Source: Pseudomonadota bacterium (GTDB taxonomy: Bacteria; Pseudomonadota; Alphaproteobacteria; Rhizobiales; Hyphomicrobiaceae). From it: 64,000 bases of DNA. Of this stretch, positions 25,687 to 34,507 are shown piece after piece. Both the position numbers and the translations under genes were made by a program. Where the stretch lies: the NCBI GenBank assembly GCA_023423275.1, contig JAFAFW010000031.1, positions 1 through 64,000 of the forward strand. Direction: 5' to 3'. A model generated the notes under the pieces. That model searched no databases, was not told the DNA's origin, and was given only the letters and a program-made list of their open reading frames with translations. Every line of letters begins with the position of its first letter. The first letter of the stretch is position 1.

Positions 25687-26874
25687 CTAGTCCGGCCTGC
25701 AGGTTTCAGCCAGATACGTCATGGCAGCCTGCACGCCGCCGGGCTTGTGGGGCACGCCTGCCAGTCCCAACCCCATCTCGACCCCGGACAGGGCGCCGAG
25801 GATCGTCAGGTCATTGGTGTCGCCCAGATGGCCAATGCGGAACACCTTACCCGCAAGCTTTGTCAGGCCGGTCCCCAGCGACATATCGAAATTCTCAAGA
25901 ACGATCTGGCGGAAGCGGTCGGCGTCGTGGCTTTCCGGCATGAGAACCGCAGTTAGCGATGAGGAATAGGCGGCGGGATCACGGCAGAGAATTTCCAGCC
26001 CCCACGCCCGGACCGCGCAGCGGGTGGCCTCCGCATGCCGGTCGTGCCGGGCGAAGACACGCTCCAGACCTTCCTCGTTCAGCATGTCGATCGCTTCTGC
26101 GAGGCCGTAAAGCAGATTGGTACCCGGGGTATAGGGGAAGAAGCCATTCTTGTTGTGCGGCGCCATTTCGGCCCACGACCAGAACAGCTTGGGAAGCTTC
26201 GAGGAGGCGGACGCGGCCATCGCCTTGTCCGAGACCGCGGTGAACGACAGACCGGGCGGCAGCATCAGCCCTTTCTGCGAGCCGGAAACCGTGACGTCGG
26301 CCCCCCATTCGTCATGCCGGTAGTCGATGGAAGCCAGCGATGAAATCGTATCCACCATCAGCAGTGCGGGATGGCCGGCCGCGTCGATCGCCTTGCGAAC
26401 GGCAGCGATCGGCGATACGCAGCCGGTCGAGGTTTCGTTGTGAACCACGCAGACGGCCTTGATCGCATGCGCTTTATCCTCGCGCAGCCGGGCTTCGAGG
26501 GCCGCGGGATCAGCTCCGCCGCGCCAATCCGAGGCGATGAAGTCCGGCTTCAGGCCGAGCTTCTGTGCCATGTTGCGCCATAGCGTTGCGAAATGGCCCG
26601 TCTCGTACATCAGCACGGCATCGCCCGGCGACAGCGTGTTGGCGAGTGCCGCTTCCCATGCGCCGGTTCCGGACGCCGGGTAGATAAAGACATGGCTCTT
26701 TGTCTTGAAGATGGGCTTGATACCGTCCAGAACCCGTTTTCCGAGCGCTTGGAAGTCGGGACCCCGATGATCGATGGTCGGCATCGATATGGCATGAAGG
26801 ATGCGATCAGGGACCGGCGTCGGGCCAGGGATCTGCAGAAAATGGCGCCCGGAGCGGCGGGGTGCATTCGACAT
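25687..26874 (-). CDS. Serine/alanine-glyoxylate aminotransferase family protein
   Basis: A 395-residue class V PLP-dependent aminotransferase. PGPTPVPDRILHAI is the conserved start, IYPASGTGAWEAALAN binds PLP phosphate, VVHNETSTG and VDTISSLAS line the cofactor, and SGSQKGLMLPPGLSF carries the Schiff-base lysine. Length and motifs fit serine-glyoxylate (SgaA) or alanine-glyoxylate aminotransferase, which converts glyoxylate to glycine; the assignment between these is uncertain. It is transcribed divergently from the large FAD/Fe-S dehydrogenase at 27013, which could supply the glyoxylate if its substrate is glycolate. Confidence 0.9.
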   Translation of the reverse strand: MSNAPRRSGRHFLQIPGPTPVPDRILHAISMPTIDHRGPDFQALGKRVLDGIKPIFKTKSHVFIYPASGTGAWEAALANTLSPGDAVLMYETGHFATLWRNMAQKLGLKPDFIASDWRGGADPAALEARLREDKAHAIKAVCVVHNETSTGCVSPIAAVRKAIDAAGHPALLMVDTISSLASIDYRHDEWGADVTVSGSQKGLMLPPGLSFTAVSDKAMAASASSKLPKLFWSWAEMAPHNKNGFFPYTPGTNLLYGLAEAIDMLNEEGLERVFARHDRHAEATRCAVRAWGLEILCRDPAAYSSSLTAVLMPESHDADRFRQIVLENFDMSLGTGLTKLAGKVFRIGHLGDTNDLTILGALSGVEMGLGLAGVPHKPGGVQAAMTYLAETCRPD

Positions 26875-27012
26875 GGGTGTTTATCCTCCCGGACCGTCCT
26901 GCGACGACCTCTTGCTGCTTAACTCGGTTGTATGCGATTGCCGTCTGAGCATTCAAGACGCATCGTGGAAGATGCGCTGTGCGACGGTTGGGGAAACGCC
27001 GGGAATGGCATC

Positions 27013-29925
27013 ATGAATTCACACGTGCCGGCCAATCGGGTCCTTGAGGATCGGTTGAGGCGGGAAGTGCAGGGCGAGGTCCTGTTCGACCGCTTCAGCC
27101 GCGGACGGTATTCCACAGATGCCTCGATCTATCAGATCGAGCCTGTTGGCGTGATTATCCCGAAGTCCGACGACGACGTGCGGGCAGCCCTCGATATCGC
27201 CCGTGAGGCTGGGGTCCCGGTCCTGCCGCGCGGCGGGGGGACATCGCAATCCGGTCAGACGGTCGGGCGCGCGCTGGTCATCGACTATACGAAACACCTC
27301 AACCGCATCGTCGAGCTCGATAAGGATGCCGGCACCTGCATCGTCGAGCCGGGTATCGTACTGGAGGAGCTCAACCGGCAACTGAAATCCACCGGACTGA
27401 TGTTTCCGGTCGATGTTTCGACGGCGAGCCGCGCCACCATCGGTGGCATGACCGGAAACAATTCCTGCGGTACGCGCTCGCTGCGCTACGGGATCATGCG
27501 CGACAATGTCGAGGCGATCGACGCGTACCTGCCCGATGGAACGGCAGTTCGTTTCGCCGAGATGCCTTCGCTGCCTGAGGGGCGAGGGACGGGGGATAAG
27601 TTATTTCGAGATCTGGCAGCGCTGGGACAGCGCGAGATGCAGCACATCTCTCATGCCTTTCCGCCGGTCTCGCGCCGGGTAGGCGGCTATCTGCTCGATG
27701 CGCTGGTGCCAGGAAACAAACCGCTGAACCTGGCGACGCTGTTGATCGGTTCCGAGGGCACGCTTGCCTTGTCCCGGCGGATCAAGGTGAAGCTCTCGCG
27801 CCAGCCGAAAAACAAGGCGCTGGGCATCTGCCACTTCGCGACCTTCCGCGCGGCGATGGAGGCAGCGCAGCATATCGTGCGCCTGGGGCCGGTCGCGGTT
27901 GAAGTCGTCGATCGCACATTGATCGAGCTGGCGCGCGATATCGCCATGTTCCGCCCGGTGATGGAGACCTACGTGCGCGGGCGGCCCGATGCGCTATTGC
28001 TGACCGAGTTCGCCGAGGACGATCAGGCAGAAAATCTCCGCCGGCTGGCGCAGCTCGATGAGCTGATGGGTGATCTCGGCCATCCCAACAGCGTCGTGAA
28101 AGTCGAAGATGCGGCCGGACAGAAAGCCGTGTGGGAAGTCCGCGCGGCGGGCCTCAACATCATGATGTCGATGAAGAGCGAGGGAAAGCCCGTGTCCTTC
28201 ATCGAGGACTGTGCCGTTCCGTTGGAGCATCTGGCGGATTACACGGAGCGCTTGACCGCCGTCTTCGAGAAGCACGGCACGCGCGGCACCTGGTACGCGC
28301 ACGCGTCCGTCGGTTGCCTGCATGTGCGGCCGGTTCTGAACCTGAAGCTCGAAAAGGATGCCACTACCATGCGCGCCATCGCCGAGGAGGCGTTTGCGAT
28401 GGTGAAGGAGTACAAAGGCTCGCATTCCGGCGAGCACGGCGACGGACTGGTGCGGTCGGAGTTCCACGAGCTGATGTATGGCCGCAAGACCGTCGCGCTG
28501 TTCGAGGACGTGAAAGACCGCTTCGATCCTGCGGGCATCATGAATCCCGGAAAGATCGTCCGTCCTCCGCGCATGAATGACCGCACGCTGTTCCGCTACA
28601 AGCCCGAGTATCAGATTCTGCCGCTTCGTACGGAGCTCGACTGGTCCGCCTATCCCGGAGCCGGCGGCGGATTTCAAGGCGCCGTGGAGATGTGCAACAA
28701 CAACGGCGAATGCCGTAAGCTCGACGCCGGTGTCATGTGTCCGAGCTATCGGGTGACGCGCAACGAGCGCGACGTCACGCGCGGACGTGCCAATTCGTTG
28801 CGGCTCGCCATGTCAGGCCAGCTCGGACCCGACGCGCTCGCCAGCGAGGCGATGCTGGAGACGATGAAGCTTTGCGTCTCCTGCAAAGGATGCCGGCGTG
28901 AATGTCCGACCGGCGTGGACATGGCGCGCATGAAGATCGAGGTTCTTGCCGCCGCAAACCGGCGCAGGCGGCTTCCGCTGAAAGAGCGTTTGATTGCGTA
29001 TCTGCCGCGCTATGCGCCTTACGCCGCCAGGCTCGCGCCGCTGATGAATGCCCGCGATCTCGTGCCCGGGTTTGCGGTTCTGATGGAGCGTTTCAGCGGA
29101 ATGACCGCCAAACGGAAATTGCCGCAGTGGACGCGCCGTCCATTCCGCAGGCATCGGCCGGATGGTACGCAGTCCGCCCAGGATCGTTCGGTTGCGCTGT
29201 TTGCCGATACCTTCAACGCCTACTTCGAGCCGGACAATCTGAATGCAGCCGTCGAGGTCTTGGAGCGTCTCGGCTATGCGGTCGACGTCGTCACCGCAAC
29301 GGATAACGGGCGGCCCGTCTGTTGTGGACGGACATTCCTTTCTGCGGGGCTGGTCGATGAGGCACGCGCCGAGGCACAGCGGCTGCTCGCGGCGCTGAAG
29401 CCCTATACTGCGCGTGGCGTGCCGGTTATCGGGCTGGAGCCGTCATGTCTGTTGTCACTGAAGGATGAGGTTCCGGCGCTGCATCCGGGAGAAGAGGCGC
29501 AGAACGCGTCCGCCGCTGCTTATCTGTTCGAAGATTTTCTCGCGCGGGAGATCGATGCCGGACGGATCAAAGGGCCGATTGCGCGCGCCGCTGGTAAGGT
29601 TCTGCTGCATGGCCATTGTCATCAGAAGGCGTTCGGCGCGATGCCGGGTGTCAGCAAAGCTCTCCGATTGGTCGAGGATCTGGACGTCGAGGTCGTGCAG
29701 TCGAGCTGTTGCGGCATGGCCGGAGCGTTCGGATATGGCGCCGAAACGTACGAGGTTTCGAAGGCGATGGGCGAGCTGTCCCTATTGCCCGCGGTGCGCA
29801 AGGCGGACGCGCAAACGACGATCGTTGCTGACGGGTTTTCCTGCCGACATCAGATCAAGGACGGTACGGGCAGGCAGGCCAAGCATGTTGCGCGCGTCAT
29901 ACGCGATGCGATGACCGCGACATAG
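27013..29925 (+). CDS. Fused FAD-linked oxidase / 4Fe-4S / CCG-domain dehydrogenase (GlcD-GlcF or Dld-like)
   Basis: A 970-residue fusion. The FAD-binding part (about 1-550) has LPRGGGTSQSGQT at 71-83 and GSEGTLALS, then SGEHGDGLVRSEF at the end of the FAD-linked cap. A ferredoxin-like part follows with the cysteines of CNNNGECRK (about 562-570), CPSY, and the cluster CVSCKGCRRECPTG (about 622-635). The C-terminal part has CCG-domain repeats: CCGRTFLSAG (about 770) and SSCCGMAGAFGY (about 897), with HGHCHQKAFG between. Such proteins oxidise D-lactate, glycolate or 2-hydroxyglutarate at the inner membrane and feed electrons to quinone. ATG 27013 is preferred over 26932 because family similarity begins near there. 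Its divergent neighbour, a glyoxylate aminotransferase, favours a 2-hydroxyacid such as glycolate. Confidence 0.88.
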   Translation: MNSHVPANRVLEDRLRREVQGEVLFDRFSRGRYSTDASIYQIEPVGVIIPKSDDDVRAALDIAREAGVPVLPRGGGTSQSGQTVGRALVIDYTKHLNRIVELDKDAGTCIVEPGIVLEELNRQLKSTGLMFPVDVSTASRATIGGMTGNNSCGTRSLRYGIMRDNVEAIDAYLPDGTAVRFAEMPSLPEGRGTGDKLFRDLAALGQREMQHISHAFPPVSRRVGGYLLDALVPGNKPLNLATLLIGSEGTLALSRRIKVKLSRQPKNKALGICHFATFRAAMEAAQHIVRLGPVAVEVVDRTLIELARDIAMFRPVMETYVRGRPDALLLTEFAEDDQAENLRRLAQLDELMGDLGHPNSVVKVEDAAGQKAVWEVRAAGLNIMMSMKSEGKPVSFIEDCAVPLEHLADYTERLTAVFEKHGTRGTWYAHASVGCLHVRPVLNLKLEKDATTMRAIAEEAFAMVKEYKGSHSGEHGDGLVRSEFHELMYGRKTVALFEDVKDRFDPAGIMNPGKIVRPPRMNDRTLFRYKPEYQILPLRTELDWSAYPGAGGGFQGAVEMCNNNGECRKLDAGVMCPSYRVTRNERDVTRGRANSLRLAMSGQLGPDALASEAMLETMKLCVSCKGCRRECPTGVDMARMKIEVLAAANRRRRLPLKERLIAYLPRYAPYAARLAPLMNARDLVPGFAVLMERFSGMTAKRKLPQWTRRPFRRHRPDGTQSAQDRSVALFADTFNAYFEPDNLNAAVEVLERLGYAVDVVTATDNGRPVCCGRTFLSAGLVDEARAEAQRLLAALKPYTARGVPVIGLEPSCLLSLKDEVPALHPGEEAQNASAAAYLFEDFLAREIDAGRIKGPIARAAGKVLLHGHCHQKAFGAMPGVSKALRLVEDLDVEVVQSSCCGMAGAFGYGAETYEVSKAMGELSLLPAVRKADAQTTIVADGFSCRHQIKDGTGRQAKHVARVIRDAMTAT

Positions 29926-30033
29926 GACGTCGCGCGGAATTAGAGGCCACAAAAATCACGCCTGGCTCCCGATATTTCGCTCGTGCGAATTCCGGAATGG
30001 CAGCTGAATGTTCCCACGTGAAGCGGAAATACT

Positions 30034-30474
30034 CTAATGCTGCACAATGGAGGCATCGCCTAACCCGGCCTCGTTTTCAGCCATACGCAAGATCAGCCGA
30101 TATTGGACAGTCGCATGCAGCGCCTCCAGCTCGGGGGCTGGCATAAGGCTGGACCGCTCATGTTTCAGCGCGGCAATATCCGCATTGGGAATGTTGAGCC
30201 TGGCATCATCGAGTGCGCGGCGCAAAATGCGCATCAATTGTCGTCCCGCGCGTTCCTCGCTCGGTCGAAGCCAGACGTTCACGGTTATCAAATGCTGCTC
30301 TTCGGGCGGGTGGGATTGCGTGCGATCGAGCGTGTGCCCGATTGCCAGGAACGGGAATGTCGAGAAGGCCGAGATGTCCCGGAAGGCAACGCGATCGTGG
30401 AGAACGGAATTGACCTCGCTGTCCGCATCGAGCGCGCCGTAAACGGCGGATTTGATCCAGAAGTCCCGTTCCAT
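30034..30474 (-). CDS. Orphan DUF3168 (phage/GTA tail-terminator-like) protein
   Basis: A protein of 146 residues from ATG 30474, or 149 from GTG 30483. The pattern AVYGALDADSEVNSVLHDRV, then FPFLAIGHTLDRTQ, then EEQHLITVNVWLRPSEERAG and MRILRRALDDARL fits DUF3168, a family of phage and gene-transfer-agent tail-completion proteins. The rest of the frame upstream to 30945 is open but shows no coding character. No other tail, capsid or portal gene is nearby, so this is either a relic of a prophage or GTA cluster or an adopted stand-alone gene. It is intact, without stop codons. It lies convergent to the large dehydrogenase. Confidence 0.55.
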   Translation of the reverse strand: MERDFWIKSAVYGALDADSEVNSVLHDRVAFRDISAFSTFPFLAIGHTLDRTQSHPPEEQHLITVNVWLRPSEERAGRQLMRILRRALDDARLNIPNADIAALKHERSSLMPAPELEALHATVQYRLILRMAENEAGLGDASIVQH

Positions 30475-30512
30475 CTTGGTCACGCTATTCGTATCTCCAT
30501 GACACTGCAGGA

Positions 30513-30590
30513 TCAGAGAACGCCAAACAGATGCAGAAGAATGATCACCGAAATCGGCACTCCAGCCAGCCACAAAATCACGCTTCTCAT
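30513..30590 (-). CDS. 25-residue single-helix membrane peptide
   Basis: The peptide MRSVILWLAGVPISVIILL plus HLFGVL is almost entirely hydrophobic after a basic start. A strong ribosome binding site GGAGACGAGA ends directly before ATG 30590. The GVPI(S/P)xIILL pattern resembles a group of very short, common but uncharacterised proteobacterial membrane proteins; this comparison is from memory. The gene lies 39 bp upstream of the DUF3168 start and reads in the same direction, so the two may be cotranscribed. It is too short for normal ORF callers. Confidence 0.55.
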   Translation of the reverse strand: MRSVILWLAGVPISVIILLHLFGVL

Positions 30591-31222
30591 TCTCGTCTCC
30601 AGGTTGAAAACCGGCATGCGGTGCGCAGGTGATGCGCCGCTCATTGCCGTCACGAACAGTGGGTGTCGGCAAATTAACGTTTTGAGCAGGCGAGTGGTTC
30701 CTATGATCACTGGCAGTGTCTGATGCTGCGGTTGCTTTTTTGCATCTGCGAACGCGCGGGCATGCCCCTGCGGCAGCGATAAGGCGTGAAAGCGCTTTCT
30801 GCGGCAGATCCCAGGCGAAATTGATTTTCAATTGACGCCCGAATTGCTTTTCCAGATCAAGTCGATCGGCGCGAAATTTCCTTACGGCGTTATTTTTGCG
30901 TATTTTTTCGAGTTTTGCTCGCTGTCTTGACACTATGCTTTTCACAAAAGGAGGGGTTTCCGAGCGCGTTTATCCGTGCGCTTTACTGACCTCTGGAGAT
31001 GAGATTTCGCGACGGGCTGGATTGACATTGTTGCGCCACGGAGGCCTGATAGTGGGACAAGGCGTCCCATTGAGAGCCTTGCAAAAATACGCCGGGCGGC
31101 GATGGCGGCCTGAGCAAAGAAAAACAATCGGGCTTCGACAGTGCGTCGAGTCTGCGGGAAGTTGGTGCTTAGCGTCCGGTGCCGCGCACTCCGTGGCAAG
31201 CCGGCATCGGCTGGAGGAAACA
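30591..31222. other. Gene-poor 632-bp region upstream of tctC
   Basis: Open frames cross this stretch on both strands, but base composition is lower in GC than the neighbours and no protein pattern is recognisable, so I treat it as non-coding. It must hold the promoters for the 25-residue peptide (minus) and tctC (plus). One visible element is the operator-like palindrome TGGGAC-aaggc-GTCCCA at 31053-31069, about 155 bp before the tctC start. Regulation through it is only a suggestion. Confidence 0.45.
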
Positions 31223-32188
31223 ATGATCCGAAATACTGCACGAGTCTTGACGATTGCTTTGGGATTGGCTGGCGTTGCAACGCTGTCAGTGGCCGGAGCG
31301 TTCGCGCAGGACAAGTTCCCGTCCCGTCCGATTGAGATGGTCGTCCCGTGGGGGCCGGGTGGCGGCGCAGATCAGCTCGCACGACTGACGGGTAAGCTCG
31401 TCGAACCCGGTCTCGGTGTATCCATACCGGTCGTGAATGTGCCCGGCGCAACTGGCGGAACGGGTATGGCGAAACTGCTTGCCGCGCCCGCCGACGGCTA
31501 TTCCATGGCCATTTATATCGCCGACAGCCACGCGTTGCTCGCTGGTCCGGATGCCCGCTGGAAAAGCGAGGACATCATCCCGGTTTCCGTGATGATCCAG
31601 GGGCCATCTTTCCTGTTCGTGGCCGACAACAGCCGTTTCAAGAATTGGGCTGATTTCGAGAAAGAGGCGAAGGCGAAGCCCGGCACGCTCAAGGTGGCGA
31701 CGCTTGGTTTCGGCAGCGTGGACGATTTCACGTTGAAGTATCTGGAAGGCAAGGGGATCAAGGTCGTTCAGGTTCCTTTCTCCAAGCCGAGCGAGCGTTA
31801 TGTCTCGATCCTCGGCGGGCATGCCGACGCGCTTTATGAACAGGCCGGTGATGTGGGTCAGTTTCTGAAAAGCAAGCAGATGCGGCCGTTGATGATATTC
31901 GGCAAGGAACGTCATCCGGCGTTCAAGGACACGCCGAGTTCCTACGAACTGGGCTACCAGGTGGCGCTGCCTCAGTTCCGGTCGCTTGTCGTGCGCGCTG
32001 GGACGCCGCCAGATCGGGTTAAGGCTCTTTCGGCTGCCTTGTCGAAAGCCGCGGCAACACCGGAGTTCAAGAAGTTCCTCGAGGAGCAGTTTGCTTCACC
32101 CGACAGTTATATCGATGCGTCGAAAGCAGGTGCCTTCGTCAAGGAGCAGCTTGACGACATGAAGAAGCTTTCGGGCGCGAAGTCCTAG
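31223..32188 (+). CDS. tctC: Tripartite tricarboxylate transporter substrate-binding protein
   Basis: A 321-residue Bug/TctC-family periplasmic protein with a signal peptide (about 1-28, cleavage after AFAQ region). The mature start FPSRPIEMVVPWGPGGGADQLAR is the family hallmark, where the glycine-rich loop coordinates the carboxylate ligand. VVNVPGATGGTGMAKLLAAPADGY follows. The start ATG 31223 has GGAGGA 5-10 bases upstream; the frame upstream to 30896 is non-coding. It heads the tctC-tctB-tctA operon for import of a (tri)carboxylate or related acid. Confidence 0.92.
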   Translation: MIRNTARVLTIALGLAGVATLSVAGAFAQDKFPSRPIEMVVPWGPGGGADQLARLTGKLVEPGLGVSIPVVNVPGATGGTGMAKLLAAPADGYSMAIYIADSHALLAGPDARWKSEDIIPVSVMIQGPSFLFVADNSRFKNWADFEKEAKAKPGTLKVATLGFGSVDDFTLKYLEGKGIKVVQVPFSKPSERYVSILGGHADALYEQAGDVGQFLKSKQMRPLMIFGKERHPAFKDTPSSYELGYQVALPQFRSLVVRAGTPPDRVKALSAALSKAAATPEFKKFLEEQFASPDSYIDASKAGAFVKEQLDDMKKLSGAKS

Positions 32189-32217
32189 CTATCGGCGTGT
32201 GACATCGGCTTCAGACG

Positions 32218-32250
32218 GGTGAGCGACGGCGCGCATCGCGGTCGCTCACC
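32218..32250 (+). terminator. Attenuator-like hairpin between tctC and tctB
   Basis: Stem ggtgagcgac / gtcgctcacc (10 bp, perfect, with GG-type extension) around a 13-base loop, followed by GGTTTTGG. It lies 30 bp after the tctC stop. A partial terminator here would make more binding protein than permease, as is common in such operons, or protect the tctC mRNA 3' end. Confidence 0.6.
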
Positions 32251-32280
32251 GGTTTTGGACGCGACACGAGGAGACGCCGC

Positions 32281-32829
32281 ATGACGCAGCGCGTGAAGGC
32301 AGCCCTGCCGTATATCCTGGGGCTGGTGATTGCTGCAGGACTGTTTTCTCTCGCCGGGACGATCAGTTATTCGCCTCGACCAGGGCAAATCGGGCCGGAT
32401 TTCTGGCCTCGTCTTGCAATCGGTCTGATGGCTGCCGTCTGTCTCTTCGAGACGGTGCGGATCCTCGCACTTGGGACGGCCGGAAATGATATCCGGGGCA
32501 TTGCTGAGCGTCTGGACGAAGAAGAGCCCGCGGATGATGCGGAGGCGCCAGCGCAACCGATCCTGCTTTTCGGCGGTATGGCACTCATTCTGGGCTATGC
32601 GGTGTTGGTGCCCGTACTCGGCTTTCTGCTGGCCTCATATCTGTTCCTGATCGCTTTCATGTATCTCGGTGGCGCCCGCAATCACGCGGCGATCTGGGTC
32701 TCCAGCACTGTGGGCATCCTGGCGTTCGCCTTCGTCTTTATCAAGATCGTCTACGTTTCCCTGCCGCGAGGTGAGCCTCCGTTCGATCAGGTGACGCAGA
32801 TCATTATGAACCTGCTGCAGGTGAACTAG
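32281..32829 (+). CDS. tctB: Tripartite tricarboxylate transporter small permease (TctB)
   Basis: A 182-residue membrane protein with four hydrophobic segments (about 11-31, 41-60, 96-125 and 136-160). FSLAGTISYSPRPGQIGPDFWPRLAIGLM is a typical TctB start, where the periplasmic P-G-x-x-G-P-x-x-F/W-P loop is conserved. An acidic loop (RLDEEEPADDAEA) separates the halves. It follows tctC after 92 bp with a hairpin between, and precedes tctA by 21 bp. GAGGAG lies before the start. Confidence 0.88.
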   Translation: MTQRVKAALPYILGLVIAAGLFSLAGTISYSPRPGQIGPDFWPRLAIGLMAAVCLFETVRILALGTAGNDIRGIAERLDEEEPADDAEAPAQPILLFGGMALILGYAVLVPVLGFLLASYLFLIAFMYLGGARNHAAIWVSSTVGILAFAFVFIKIVYVSLPRGEPPFDQVTQIIMNLLQVN

Positions 32830-32850
32830 GCGCCCCGGGGAAGCACAAGC

Positions 32851-34362
32851 ATGCTCGATATTCTCTCTCAACTCGGCGCCGGCTTCATTGCCTGCTTCAC
32901 GCCGAGCCATCTCCTCGTGCTGTTTCTCGGCATCGTCGTTGGATTGCTCGTCGGCGTTTTGCCGGGTCTCACGCTGGTGATGGGCGTCATTCTTGTTCTT
33001 CCATTCACCTACCAGATGGACCTCACAGGCTCGATCATCCTGCTGACGGCGATGTACGTCTCGGGTACGTACGGCGGTGCGTTCACGGCCATTTTGTTCC
33101 GCATCCCCGGCGAACCGCTCGACGTTCCCATCCTGTGGGACGGTTATCCGATGGCGCAACGGGGCCGCGCCGCGGATGCGCTCGGCTGGACGTTGATGGC
33201 GGCCCTTGGCGGTGGCCTGGTCTCTGCCGTCATCATGGTACTGATGACGAAACCGGTGGCTGATTTCGCGCTCAGGTTTTCGACGCCGGAGTATTTTGCG
33301 ATCGTTTTATTCGGCCTCGCGAGTGTCATTTCCCTGGGACGCGGAGCGTTGCCAAATGCGTTGATCTCGCTGGCGATCGGCATTCTGATCGGCTGTGTCG
33401 GCACGGATGCGATCTACGGCAGCTACCGCTTCACGTTTGGGTTGCCCATCCTGGCCGACGGCATCGAATTTCTGGTCGTGATGGTGGGAGCCTACGGTGT
33501 CGGCGAGATCCTGGCCCGACTGGAGCGTGGATTTCACACCAAGCCGATTGAAGCGGTCAGCCAGACGTCCACGAGGTTGCCATCGCTACGCGAAATGTTC
33601 GCGCTACGCTGGATGTTTCTGCGGTCCAGCCTTCTCGGCAACGTGATCGGTTTGGTGCCCGGAGCCGGCGCGACCATCGCGTCGTTCGTGTCGTACGGCG
33701 TGGAGGCGCAGTATGGAAAGCGCCGCGCGGAAATGGGGACCGGCGTTCCGGAGGGGATCGTGGCGCCGCAGGCTGCATCGACGGCATCGGTCGGCGGTGC
33801 GCTGGTGCCGCTGCTGGCGCTGGGCATTCCAGGCAGCGGCGCGACAGCCGTGATGCTCGGCGCTTTCATGCTGCATGGCGTGCAGCCGGGGCCTCAGGTT
33901 CTGTTGACGTCGGCGCCGATGGTCTACACGATCTTCGCCTCGGTATTCCTTGGCATCGCGTTGATGTGCCTGATCGGCTTTTACTACATCCGCTTGCTGG
34001 TGAAGGTGCTGGATTTTCCCGAGACGTTCGTTTCCGCCTTCGTCATGCTGTTCTGCTTCATCGGAGCCATGTCGATCCGTAACAACCTGACCGACCTGTG
34101 GCTGATGATCGGTTTCGGCATCGTCGGCTACCTGCTGGAGCGGTTCCGGTTTCCGATCGCGCCGATGGTGCTCGGCGTCATTCTCGGGCCGATCGCGGAA
34201 GAAGCCTTCATGAACGCGATGATCAGCTACAGCAATGACTGGACCATCTTCTTTACGCGGCCGATCTCAGGGACGATCATGGCAGCGGTGATCCTGACGC
34301 TGCTGCTGCCGTTCCTCGGCCGGAAGCGTCAGCTCAAGCCGGTCGAGGCGACCGACCCGTAA
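32851..34362 (+). CDS. tctA: Tripartite tricarboxylate transporter large permease (TctA)
   Basis: A 503-residue polytopic membrane protein with about 12 helices. Family features are GLLVGVLPGLTLVMGVILVLPFTYQMD near the N-terminus, SGTYGGAFTAILFRIPGEP, GLVPGAGATIASFVSYGVEAQ in the middle and GIPGSGATAVMLGAFMLHGVQPGP, an inverted repeat of the first motif pair. The C-terminus FFTRPISG is also typical. It ends the tct operon; the bidirectional terminator at 34455-34480 follows. Confidence 0.93.
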   Translation: MLDILSQLGAGFIACFTPSHLLVLFLGIVVGLLVGVLPGLTLVMGVILVLPFTYQMDLTGSIILLTAMYVSGTYGGAFTAILFRIPGEPLDVPILWDGYPMAQRGRAADALGWTLMAALGGGLVSAVIMVLMTKPVADFALRFSTPEYFAIVLFGLASVISLGRGALPNALISLAIGILIGCVGTDAIYGSYRFTFGLPILADGIEFLVVMVGAYGVGEILARLERGFHTKPIEAVSQTSTRLPSLREMFALRWMFLRSSLLGNVIGLVPGAGATIASFVSYGVEAQYGKRRAEMGTGVPEGIVAPQAASTASVGGALVPLLALGIPGSGATAVMLGAFMLHGVQPGPQVLLTSAPMVYTIFASVFLGIALMCLIGFYYIRLLVKVLDFPETFVSAFVMLFCFIGAMSIRNNLTDLWLMIGFGIVGYLLERFRFPIAPMVLGVILGPIAEEAFMNAMISYSNDWTIFFTRPISGTIMAAVILTLLLPFLGRKRQLKPVEATDP

Positions 34363-34454
34363 GTCAATCGACCTGGGCCCGAGGGCAGCGGACGAGCTCC
34401 CGTTCGCTTTGTCTCAGGCCGATGAAATCGGGCATGTGTCCGGTGACAAAGAAA

Positions 34455-34480
34455 ACCCGCCCAGCGGAAGCTCGGCGGGT
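34455..34480. terminator. Bidirectional terminator between tctA and bactofilin gene
   Basis: Stem acccgcc / ggcgggt extended by AGC-GGAA-GCT with one internal C-C mismatch. It is preceded by AAAGAAA (a T-run on the minus strand) and followed by CATTTGTT on the plus strand. It lies between the convergent stops at 34362 and 34508, so it can serve both. Confidence 0.75.
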
Positions 34481-34507
34481 CATTTGTTCGTGGACTGAAG
34501 ACGTCAA

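Noticed and set aside
30475..30945. N-terminal extension of the DUF3168 frame
   Set aside because: The frame is open, but similarity starts only near residue 1 at 30474 and the extension overlaps the better supported 25-residue peptide gene.
30896..31222. Upstream extension of tctC
   Set aside because: No signal for coding; the signal peptide and strong ribosome binding site place the start at 31223.
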